Below, piece by piece: positions 56,171 to 64,000 of a stretch of DNA of 64,000 bases. The notes beneath the pieces are model-generated. The model had not been told where the DNA came from and searched no databases. It saw nothing but the letters and a program-made list of their open reading frames with translations. How positions within the stretch are numbered: position 1 is the first letter of the stretch; every line of letters starts with the position of its first letter. Both the position numbers and the translations under genes were made by a program. Source of the DNA: Owenia fusiformis (Eukaryota; Annelida; Polychaeta; Sabellida; Oweniidae); assembly GCA_903813345.2 (NCBI GenBank), contig CAIIXF020000003.1:7899815-7963814 (forward strand), written 5' to 3'.

Positions 56171-56935
56171 CTCTAATTATTCCTACATCTTATACTTTCA
56201 CATTTTTACAGTTTACCCTTGATGAACTAAACCCAATTAGATTTTTGGCATCTTGAATTCTTGCGGAAAATCTTTTTTCATTTTAAAGAAAAATTACTGA
56301 GCCAATCTGTTCCAAATTTTTAGTTTTTAGTACATATCATACAAATAACCTAATTAGATTTTGGATATAGTAGTCAACTTAAATTGTAGCCTATATAATG
56401 CTGGCAAAATGTGCTGTTCTTTAATGTAGTCATTTCAGTCTCCATGCTATAACCATTCCAAATGTCAGAACTGGTGGTGTGATAATGACAGCATCTGTTT
56501 CTTGTTTTAACCATTTGTTAAACTGCCACACTCTACGCTACATGGTGTATACCTGTGGGGTGAATATTGAATTTTTTGTGGGGTGTACAAAAACTGTGTT
56601 CCACAAGGCCATATTGTACTCCCTGCAACCCGCTAATCTAATTGCACAGCACAAGGAAAAAATTGCACAAAGAACTCTGCGGGAGTACGTCCGTACGTCC
56701 ATCTATCCGTCCGTCAATCCGTCCACTCGCACATCAGAACATCTACTGGCTACTCTTTATGTCCATTGTAGCTTAACTGGCTATATTTTGTTAACTAGCT
56801 ATAGCCAGTTAACAATTGTTCTTATAATTGCTTTAAAACTGTCCAAAACACATTTGCTGGCCTTATGTAACTTATAGAAGAGGAAGTAAACGAGAGTGTG
56901 AATATCCTTTTCTCCCAAGGCCAATAAAATAGTCC

Positions 56936-57664
56936 AAACTAAAGCCATGGGTCGATCCTTGGATTAATAGTTCCAGTTCCAGTTCCATTGACAGTTGTGA
57001 TGTAGAGATTCAGAACATTCTCAGTGGCCCTTTATTTGAGAATACATGTATTGCAGATTCAGATGACAGTCCTACTAACAACTTAGGCCTACCAGATATT
57101 CAAAAACACCTAAAATCACCGCCAGTCCAACAAGTGTGTGATGTAACGCACCCGGGAATTTATGTGAGAAAGGTTCGCCATACGTCAAATACCTCACATG
57201 GAATAAAGAAGAAAAATTCTTTGGTTTACGATGCAAAACATTGCTGCTTTTTTTGTAAGAAGGTGGTGACAAACATCTCGTCACATTTGAGGGGCAAACA
57301 TGGGTGTGAGGAAGAGATAATGGACATCAAGAATTGCACAAACAAAAACATCGTTCGTGCAAAGCTTGATATTATAAGAAATAAGGGTGACCATTTTCAC
57401 AATGTGAAAACCTGTCGAGCGAAGGAAGGTGAACTATTAGTAAGGCTAAGTGCAGGAGACTTAGACATTGAAAAATATGGTCCTTGTCCGATGTGCCTAC
57501 AATGGGTGGTTTTTGGATCAACTATGTACAGACATCAAAAGATTTGTCCATCAAAAACTCTTGAAAATCTCGACTCTTCTCCTAAATCTAATACCCAACA
57601 AGCGTCTACTCAGGATTCTGACAACTCACTCACAGCTAATATTGCACTTACATTTGAAAGTTGA
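56936..57664 (+). CDS. Zinc-finger N-terminal exon of the recombinase-like family, copy 3
   Basis: One open frame of 242 codons without an obvious ATG, so probably an internal or spliced exon; the in-frame stop upstream is at about 56931. A Ser-rich acidic N-terminus (WINSSSSSSID, then IADSDDSPTNN) is followed by a C2H2 finger (CCFFCKKVVTNISSHLRGKH), RNKGDHFHN..TCRAKEGELLV and a second finger (YGPCPMCLQWV....MYRHQKIC). These align in order with the N-terminal part of copy 1 at 48022-48372. In this copy the second finger keeps its last two ligands, lost in copy 1. The frame ends after a Ser/Gln-rich tail; no recombinase core follows before 59 kb. It may be a real exon, a stand-alone zinc-finger protein, or a truncated copy. 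Confidence 0.6.
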   Translation, partial: KLKPWVDPWINSSSSSSIDSCDVEIQNILSGPLFENTCIADSDDSPTNNLGLPDIQKHLKSPPVQQVCDVTHPGIYVRKVRHTSNTSHGIKKKNSLVYDAKHCCFFCKKVVTNISSHLRGKHGCEEEIMDIKNCTNKNIVRAKLDIIRNKGDHFHNVKTCRAKEGELLVRLSAGDLDIEKYGPCPMCLQWVVFGSTMYRHQKICPSKTLENLDSSPKSNTQQASTQDSDNSLTANIALTFES

Positions 57665-58802
57665 ATCTCTGTAACAGAAAAAACTGAAGTAAGTCCATTT
57701 TCAAAAGTGATATATAAATGTATGAGTATTATCATCATCTTGCCAGAACATGAAAATCATTTGCTTGGAAATCGAACAAAGAACAAGCTGACTTCCTGCA
57801 TCTAATCATGCAGTCTGAACAAGTTTCCAAAATCTAAAACTAACTTCACACTATTTAATTACAATTCCATGTTCTCAAGAAACAAATTCTTAATGGTTAC
57901 TGAAATGTCGAAAATGTCATATTGGAATGAAGAGCTTTTGAGATGACTGACAGAATATGTCTCTTTCGTACCACCTCCATTCATGCAAATTCTCATTATT
58001 TACATGTAGTTACACATCCTTATGTTGTTTTAATCAATGTAAGCATATTCCTTACATCTTTCGTTATGATGTATAATAACAAGCTTTAGTATTATTAATT
58101 AACACACTGGAAATTAGCATAATGATGCGTCTCAAAAAACGCAACAAACAAAAAAAAAACCAGTGATAGTTACATCAATTCTTTTTAATTTACCATTAAG
58201 CCTAATGTCTCCTCTTTCCAATGATATGTCATTTAAATGCGATCATGGACCACTGAATAATCATTGTTTTTTCACACATGAGTAAAAAGGCCTTTGTGCC
58301 CAGTTATGAAATATCCTAAATCAACTGACCCTTATTGTGCAATCAGATAAACCGTAAATCATGGGGCTGGGGATTAACTTTTGGTCATAAGACTTACATA
58401 ACATACATTTCAGACTTAAGAAAAAAATTCACATTATGTGTTCATCAGTATCCATGATGGTTCAGTTACAACACCTCAGAGTTACAAATATGGAAAAAAG
58501 AAGTGGCATTTTTAAAAGTCACTTATAATTTTCTGTCATGTTATAAAAGATTACTCATTTCTCTGCACATAGATATTGGATTGTCCATGTCACACGCAGC
58601 TTTTTGAATCATTTGTGGGTTCTGGGAGAGAGCAGCAGCCTACATGTAATTGATGATTCTCTGTTGTAGTGTTCAATGTCTAAAACTTGGTCCAGAGGAG
58701 ATTTTGGACCATTGTGTAAAAGGAATGATTATTCAGTGGTCTATTTCTTTGTGTTAGTCTATGGCAAATCCGATGCAATCCTACAACCCTAAGATATTAA
58801 AG
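57665..58802. other. Gene-free stretch; probable 5' LTR remnant at its end
   Basis: An 18 bp perfect inverted repeat GACCACTGAATAATCATT lies at 58248-58265 and 58724-58741 (reversed). The last part, up to 58802, should be the 5' LTR of the following retrotransposon because a primer site starts at 58803. The LTR cannot be bounded, as no second LTR is in the window. Confidence 0.4.
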
Positions 58803-58816
58803 TGGCGACGAGGATG
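58803..58816 (+). promoter_or_regulatory. Primer-binding site, tRNA-Ser(GCU) type
   Basis: TGGCGACGAGGATG is complementary to a CCA end preceded by CATCCTCGTCG, the 3' end I recall for metazoan tRNA-Ser(GCU). It lies about 260 bp before the gag start, which fits a Ty3/gypsy leader. Confidence 0.6.
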
Positions 58817-59076
58817 TCAGTATAAAAGTTAAATAATATTCTTCAAGTTGATACTATTTTCGTTGAAAAAACATTGATAGTTGTGATAAAATTGGAGGTG
58901 AAAAGATGACACTTCACGTAGATAATTTTATCTTTCTGTTATTTCCTACAAATTTTATTTGCTAAATATTGGAACTGAACTGTACATACAAAACATTTAT
59001 ATAACAAATATTGACCATGTGAGAAAAAATGAATGTAACATTTATAGTGACAATCATCACGACAATACTTGTCACC

Positions 59077-59619
59077 ATGCCTATTGGGCTAATCAAGGCA
59101 TTCGACCAAACATTGGAAACATTTGATTGTTACATCGAAAGATTGGACTTGTATCTAACAGCAAATAATGTTTCAGAGGAGCGACAAAAGGCTGTTTTTC
59201 TTTCAGTTATTGGAGCAACAGCATATGGAGTATTGCATAATGTTTGCAGCCCAGATAAACCATCTGATAAATCATTCGATGGTTTGAAAAAACTGTTGAA
59301 AGAACATTTCCAGCCAGACCCGATCATTATCGCTGACAGATTTCATTTCTATAAAAGGGACCAAAACTCAGAAGAAAGTGTTACTGACTATTTGGTTGAA
59401 ATCCAAAGGTTGGCGAGTACATGTCAATTCAAAGAATTCCTACAAGAAGCATTAAGAGACAGGTTCGTTTGTGGACTAACATATGAAATCTGCCAACGTA
59501 AATTATTCACAGAGAAGGATTTAACTTCAGATAATTCAGTGAAAATAGCTAAAGCTATGGAAATGGCTTCGAAAGATGTATCGATTTTCCATCCAGATAC
59601 TACAAATCTGTCAACGTAA
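59077..59619 (+). CDS. gag: Gag capsid of the truncated gypsy element
   Basis: I prefer the ATG at 59077 (GTCACCATGC, Kozak-like) over the in-frame ATG at 59029. Gags of this type, from memory, start close to M.IG.I..FD...E.F..YIERLDLY, and the upstream extension is an unusual hydrophobic stretch. The 180 residues continue FDCYIERLDLYLTANNV, AVFLSVIGATAYGVLHNVC, LKKLLKEHFQPDPIIIADRF.F, ESVTDYLVEIQRLA and ALRDRFVCGL, a standard gypsy capsid. The frame then stops where zinc knuckles should begin; protease starts about 35 bases later in another frame, so a deletion has removed the nucleocapsid. Confidence 0.75.
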   Translation: MPIGLIKAFDQTLETFDCYIERLDLYLTANNVSEERQKAVFLSVIGATAYGVLHNVCSPDKPSDKSFDGLKKLLKEHFQPDPIIIADRFHFYKRDQNSEESVTDYLVEIQRLASTCQFKEFLQEALRDRFVCGLTYEICQRKLFTEKDLTSDNSVKIAKAMEMASKDVSIFHPDTTNLST

Positions 59620-60467
59620 TAGAAGATTATTCGGAACCCGACTCTGAGTCATGCTTTGACAAACTGTATAGCATACATGCTACTTACTCTCCGCAAGGAC
59701 GTGTTCCATCCGTGCACATTGTGGTGAACAAAGATGGACAACCTACTCCATTCGAAATTGACACTGGTGCTGCCATCTCTGTAGTCTACGAGAAGGACTA
59801 TAACTCATTTATGAATCATTTTAGTTTAGAGAAGCGTCCCCAACGCAGACTCCAATCGTACACGGGAGAGACAATTCCGGTTATAGGTGAGATTCATGAT
59901 GCCCCTTTATCTTACCAAGGTGAATCTCTCAATGTCTCATTGGTTGTTGTTAAGGGGAATAGGCCCTCACTCCTGGGTAGGGATGTTTTGAAAAATCTAA
60001 AGGTTGACTGGAATAACATATTTGCATTGCATGAAAATGATTCGAGCCATATTAAGTGCGGTCAGCGTTGTGTTTCTCAGGATTCACAACTCAAAACGTG
60101 TGTTTCTCAGGATTCACATATCAAAAAATTGCGTGTTTCTCGGGATTCACCAATCAAAAAATCGTGTGTTTCTCAGGATTCACATCTCGAAAAATCGTGT
60201 GTTTCTCAGGATTCACATATCAAAAAATTGCGTGTTTCTCGGGATTCACCAATCAAAATGTCATGTGTTTCTCTGGACTCACAAATCAAAAAATTGTGTG
60301 TTTCTCAGGATTCACCAGTTAAAACGTCACGTGTTTCTCCGGATTCACAAATCAAGACTTCACATGTTTCTCAGGACTCACTGGTCAAATCACATTGTGA
60401 AAATTCCTCAGGGAAAGCCCCGCACTCTAGTTCCTCCGGGTACTCAAGTTCCTCCGGGTTCTTCTGA
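59601..60467 (+). pseudogene. Retropepsin and repeat-expanded linker
   Basis: The frame opens within the gag end and reads EDYSEPDSESCFDKL, then HIVVNKDGQPTPFEIDTGA (active-site DTG), and LLGRDVLKNLKVDWN. It keeps both hallmarks of an active retropepsin. It then runs through ten copies of an 11-residue repeat (see 60069) and a short GYSSSSG tail to a stop. RT sequence resumes in a different frame, so the polyprotein is broken here as well as at the gag junction. Confidence 0.7.
60069..60395 (+). repeat. 33 bp in-frame minisatellite (CVSQDSxIKKx) in a gypsy protease-RT linker
   Basis: One 30 bp unit and nine 33 bp units of the type GTTTCTCAGGATTCACA plus ATCAAAAAATTG plus CGT. Units vary mainly at the first (C/R/H) and last three residues. 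Higher-order periodicity is visible: the pair CVSQDSHIKKL-RVSRDSPIKKS recurs after one intervening unit. All three plus frames are open across much of the array. Confidence 0.9.
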
Positions 60468-60473
60468 AGTAAT

Positions 60474-60738
60474 TTCCACGCAAATATCTCTGGATAATTG
60501 CAACACTCTCAAAAGTGCGATGGTACCAGATAGTAACTCAAAAGCCAAACTTGACCAGATATTGAAAACCAATGAAAAAGTTTTTACTCAAAAGGGACTC
60601 ATCAAAGGTTATCAAGTTCATCTTCATGTTGAAAAAGATGCTACTCTTATATTTCATAGGCCAAGGCCAACACCATATGCTTTAAAGCCTCTCATTGAAC
60701 ATGAAATGATAGAGAGCTTTGGCATGAACTTAGAATAG
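60474..60738 (+). pseudogene. RT N-terminal fragment of the gypsy element
   Basis: Reads KAKLDQILKTNEKVFTQKG, then IKGYQVHLHVEKDATLIFHR and RPTPYALKPLIEHEM, which is the run-in to the gypsy RT (..L..ILK....VF......G....(V/I).(V/I)......F...RP.PYAL...(V/I)..E(L/I)). The frame stops 8 residues later and no RT catalytic motif follows. It is in a frame different from the protease. Confidence 0.65.
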
Positions 60739-61805
60739 TAATAATATTATAGTCATAAGAATGATTCAAAATGTATATGCACGGGACATGAAAGCAGAGA
60801 GATCACATCAGACGATAAAGTAAATGTCGTAGATGGCGAGGGAATAAGCAACAATCCCATTCAAACCACCACGCATGTACGTTTACCTTTCTAATTGTTT
60901 TTTATTTATATATAATTACTCTTTTGCTTTTAATTACATCAGCTCAACAATTAAATCTTCGTTAAGAAAGGAAATACGGTTTATGATCTATGCAGTGCGT
61001 TGTATTAGTCGTGCTATGTTGATATAGTTATCTTTTCCAATCGACAATAGAAACAAGTTTTTTGCAATTTTGAAGTTTTGCGCCTATAAATATTCGCAAA
61101 CAGTGTCTGGTCATTTATTATCTGTATGGACTTTTGGGCTTAGACATAAGGCTAATTCAAGAACATTTTAGAAAACGTGCCTTTGTGGGGTTTCAAAAAG
61201 GATAGTTAAAAGATCGATGTATAATTTTAACTCTATTTTCAGAGTCAATCTAGATCTGAATCTATTTAAGAAATGTTGATAATGATATGCTTGTTTCATA
61301 TTATATTATAACAATTTAACATATTTAGTAATTTACTTCAAGGACTGTCATATTAGTCATTGTTACATGTTACGTGTAGTTCACATTACTTGGGTCATTT
61401 TTATGATGTAATAAGATTACTTGGGAGAGGCATCTGGATGCATGCAACGTGTACACACCAGCTTGGATGAAGATAGCTTGGAAAATTCAATACAAAAGAA
61501 ATTGAAGGTGCACTTGGACTTGTGAAGCTATTTGAATCAAAACTTAAATCCAATTTTATCTCGTCATTTTCCCGGGAATGAAGAAATTGATGTCTCCTAA
61601 CAGAGTTAATATTCCGAAATCGATTATATGAAATGCTCCGTTACCCATGTTTATCTCACAAATCGTGTCATTCTTTATTCTTCTGTACTTTTGTCCAGTG
61701 AAAACACATTGATAACATGTAAATTATTAGTCCATTTGTCACCCCTATACATCCAATAGTGAACCTAGAAATTGTTTTAAGTACGATGTTTAATGGTCGA
61801 TTTAT
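60739..61805. other. Gene-free stretch
   Basis: AT-rich, no supported feature. The missing 3' part of the gypsy element is not here. Confidence 0.4.
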
Positions 61806-62039
61806 GATAATAAGGGTTTTCTGAAGTGATTTATCTGGGTTGCCGACAAAGTTTGTTTTGGGAAAAAATTATATAGGCTAATTAGGGAGGGGTGCAATCG
61901 CTTAACATGGTGTTGACTATTGACTTAGCGTTGGGATACCACCATGTACCTGGTATGTTACCATGGATAGAGACAAAAATTTTCCCCAAAGTTAATTTTT
62001 TGGCAACCCAGCTAAATCACTCCAATAATCCCTAATGAT
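61806..62039. mobile_element. Foldback element, about 65 bp arms (candidate MITE)
   Basis: The left arm (61806-61870: AATAAGGGTTTTCTGAAGTG, ATTTATCTGGGTTGCC) pairs with the right arm (61972-62039: GGCAACCCAGCTAAATCAC, TCCAATAATCCCTAATGAT) with a handful of mismatches. The roughly 100 bp loop contains CACCATGTACCTGGTATG. No coding content. Confidence 0.7.
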
Positions 62040-62091
62040 AGTATTTACATAGAAAAAACATCATACTTTTAAATATTTTTACGTTCAGAAA

Positions 62092-64000
62092 ATGACAAAT
62101 GGACTATATATACTCTGTAAAGGGTTATTTAGAAAGGACCCCGACCCGCGATCAAAGACAATCCATTGTACAATCCTTCTTACTGTGAAATCATCGATAA
62201 GTACCATCATATGTAGAGGAATGGTAAACATAGATTTATATCTTTTGTTTCAGGAACAAGCTGAGATATGGGAAGAGATTGACCAGCGGAATGGAGTAGT
62301 GAAACTCGATGGTGTAGAAGAGACACTTGAGAACCCTGGAACCCCGGGCCCGGGTCCGGACAAGGAGCATGTTGACAAGAATATTGACGACAGACCCAGT
62401 TTACTGATTATGGCATATTTCTTCATGCAACTGAGACTCCAATCTATTTTTAAAGTGTCAACACGAGCATTACTGGCACTTAACAACTTATTCATTAACT
62501 TTATCAAAATCCTTGCACTTATTTTAGAAATAGACACTCTCGCATCTTATATACGCAACTTTCCAGCAACACAATACGCCATACATAAACTACTGGGCCT
62601 TAACAGGGACGCCTTCATGAAATATGTTGTATGCCCAAAATGTAGCTCCACGTTTACTTTAGAAAGTTCTTATGAACAACATTTCTAGGGCACAAAAAAT
62701 CTGGAAAATGTTCATTCGTTTCTATTCCTAATCATAAAAATCCGGGTCAACGAAAGGCATGTGGTCACAAACTTCTAAAAACTGTAAAGACAAAATCAGG
62801 TAATTCATATTTAGTGCCGTACAAAGTTTATTGTTACAAAAACATCATTGAGAGTTTATCTGAACTTGTCAAGCGCCCTGGTTTTTCAAATCTGTGTGAA
62901 CAATGGAGAGGAATTGACAGAAATGGCGAAACATTGAAAGATGTTCATGATTTTCGGAAAGATTTTCAAACTATGGAGGGAAGGCCTTTTTTGTCTAAAC
63001 CAAACAATTTGGCATTGCAATTAAACTTTGACTTTTTTAATCCTTTTCAACACACTAAATACAGTTTGGGGGTTCTTTTCATCACAATAATGAACCTTCC
63101 TCGTGAAATTCGTTATAAGGAAGAAAACATGATATTGTTAGGAGTTATTCCTGGCCCGAAAGAACCAAGGCTAAATATTAACAGCTTTTTGAAACCTTTT
63201 GTTGCAGAACTGCAGACTTTGCAGGAAGGTGTATATTTTAATGATGATTCATTGTTTGGGAAGAGCCAGTACAGGGCTATTCTTCTTTGTCTAGTTGCAG
63301 ATATTCCCGCAGTCAGGAAATGTTTGGCACTTACGGGCCACGGTTCCGAGAGGGGATGCAGTAAATGCAATGAAATATTCAAAACTGTAAATTCTAAAAG
63401 GGATTATTCAGGTTTTGAGAAAAATGAATGTCAAAGTTGCTCTGGTGAGGTAATTAAATATTATTTTAAGAAATGGTTGAATGCTGCTACAGTAGACGAG
63501 CGAAACTGTATTGAGCGTGAACATGGTGTCCGATATTGTATATTAAATGAATTAAGTTATTGGGACTCTCATCGCTTCCATGTTATTGACGTTATGCATA
63601 ATATGCTTCTCGGAACTTCCAAACGTGTGTTTTAAGAATGGAAAGAAACCAACATACTTGGTAGTAGTTCGGAATATACATTTCTAGAAAGTAAGATTGC
63701 AAATTGTAAGATTCAGTCTGATGTAGGAAGAATTCCTACCAAAATAGGGTCAAGTTTTGCTGGTTTTTCTGCAGACCAGTGGAGAAGCTGGACTTATATT
63801 CATAGTTTATATGCGCTAAAAGGTCTGATCAGCCCAGGTGATTATATAATATTTGGACTGTTTTTGTGAAAGCATGTAGAATACTTTGTCAGCATACAAT
63901 TTCGGTCAGTGAAACTATCGAAGCTGATCTCAAACTCGAAACATTTTCCAAACTATTTAGTCAAAAGTATGGAAATCAATTTTGTACATCTAACATGCAT
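62092..64000 (+). pseudogene. CACTA/EnSpm transposase (TNP2-like), frameshifted, cut by window end
   Basis: The frame 62092-62688 carries an N-terminal region (RPSLLIMAYFFMQLRLQ, then VVCPKCSSTFTL...H). One base is lost near 62684, and the next frame starts from 62685 with GHKK. It then reads FLSKPNNLALQLNFDFFNPF, YSLGVLFITIMNLPREIRY, LLGVIPGPKEPRLNINSFL, LCLVADIPAVRK, GCSKC and DYSGF, then SHRFHVIDVMHNMLLGTSK. This series is the tnp2 family signature; ADIPA and VIDVMHN carry the catalytic Asps. TAA (63633-63635) interrupts FKEW-like sequence, and IPTKIGSSFAGFSADQWRSW continues in frame. A one-base shift near 63851 precedes the final open run to the window edge. Three lesions imply a recently dead copy. 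Confidence 0.8.

Larger units (their letters stand above)
58803..60738 (+). mobile_element. Truncated Ty3/gypsy retrotransposon
   Basis: Order: primer site, gag, protease, minisatellite linker, first residues of RT, then loss of homology. Zinc knuckles, most of RT, RNase H and integrase are missing. It is unrelated in sequence to the Gmr1-like and gag relics in the first 13 kb. Confidence 0.75.

Noticed and set aside
58140-58790. Complete MITE defined by the 18 bp inverted repeat at 58248/58724
   Set aside because: The match does not extend outward to defined termini or a target duplication, and the right end runs into a probable LTR.
60004-60322. CFSGFT-repeat protein in the second and third frames
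   Set aside because: Out-of-frame readings of the 33 bp minisatellite. The frame continuous with the retropepsin domain is preferred.

Overview
The window looks like AT-rich nuclear DNA of an invertebrate animal. I favour a marine lophotrochozoan such as a mollusc, but that is inference from the mix of element families and has low confidence. There are spliceosomal introns, Kozak-like starts, degenerate multi-frame coding relics and almost nothing but transposable elements. I see no host gene that I would call with confidence, and no operon, CRISPR array or rRNA.

Layout. 1-12.2 kb: a 2.8 kb unit (PIF/Harbinger relic plus Ty3-like gag-protease relic) is tandemly duplicated at 705-3524 and 3901-12153. 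The second copy is split by a young LTR retrotransposon (5145-10588, minus strand) with 856/882 bp LTRs, a tRNA-Pro primer site, a SCAN-like capsid, a protease and a truncated integrase, but no reverse transcriptase. 12.2-19.6 kb: a tRNA-derived relic, a gag relic, a 15-16 bp minisatellite, and the first copy of a collinear multi-segment unit with helicase-like pieces. 19.7-23.6 kb: a full-length open APE-type (CR1/jockey-like) LINE ORF of 1232 aa with an N-terminal hydrophobic region, a 2A-like DVHPNPGP motif and an altered endonuclease active site. 23.6-34 kb: mostly unrecognised sequence with several tandem repeats, including a 33 bp array encoding an 11-residue Thr/Ser/Pro-rich unit. 34-42.4 kb: second copy of the collinear unit, broken by a 930 bp hAT derivative with an 8 bp target duplication and by a nearly intact 5.7 kb ISL2EU-like DNA transposon.

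The ISL2EU-like element is the best-preserved functional module. On the plus strand, four exons encode a 610-residue protein with a SWIM finger, a YqaJ-type nuclease domain and a C-terminal PHD finger. Convergently, on the minus strand, two exons encode a THAP - coiled coil - DDE transposase that carries one frameshift. Both genes lie between matching terminal inverted repeats.

44-58 kb: a SWIM-finger relic of a DDE_Tnp_4 protein, a Helitron-like KY-repeat/zinc-finger relic, and three diverged members of one zinc-finger plus tyrosine-recombinase-like family (47.8-50.2, 50.9-51.4 and 56.9-57.7 kb). Among them lie small inverted-repeat elements, perfect hairpins and a mariner-like element with roughly 200 bp inverted termini. 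58.8-60.7 kb: a truncated Ty3/gypsy element with a tRNA-Ser-type primer site and a 33 bp in-frame minisatellite in its protease-RT linker. 62.1-64 kb: a CACTA/EnSpm transposase relic that runs off the window.
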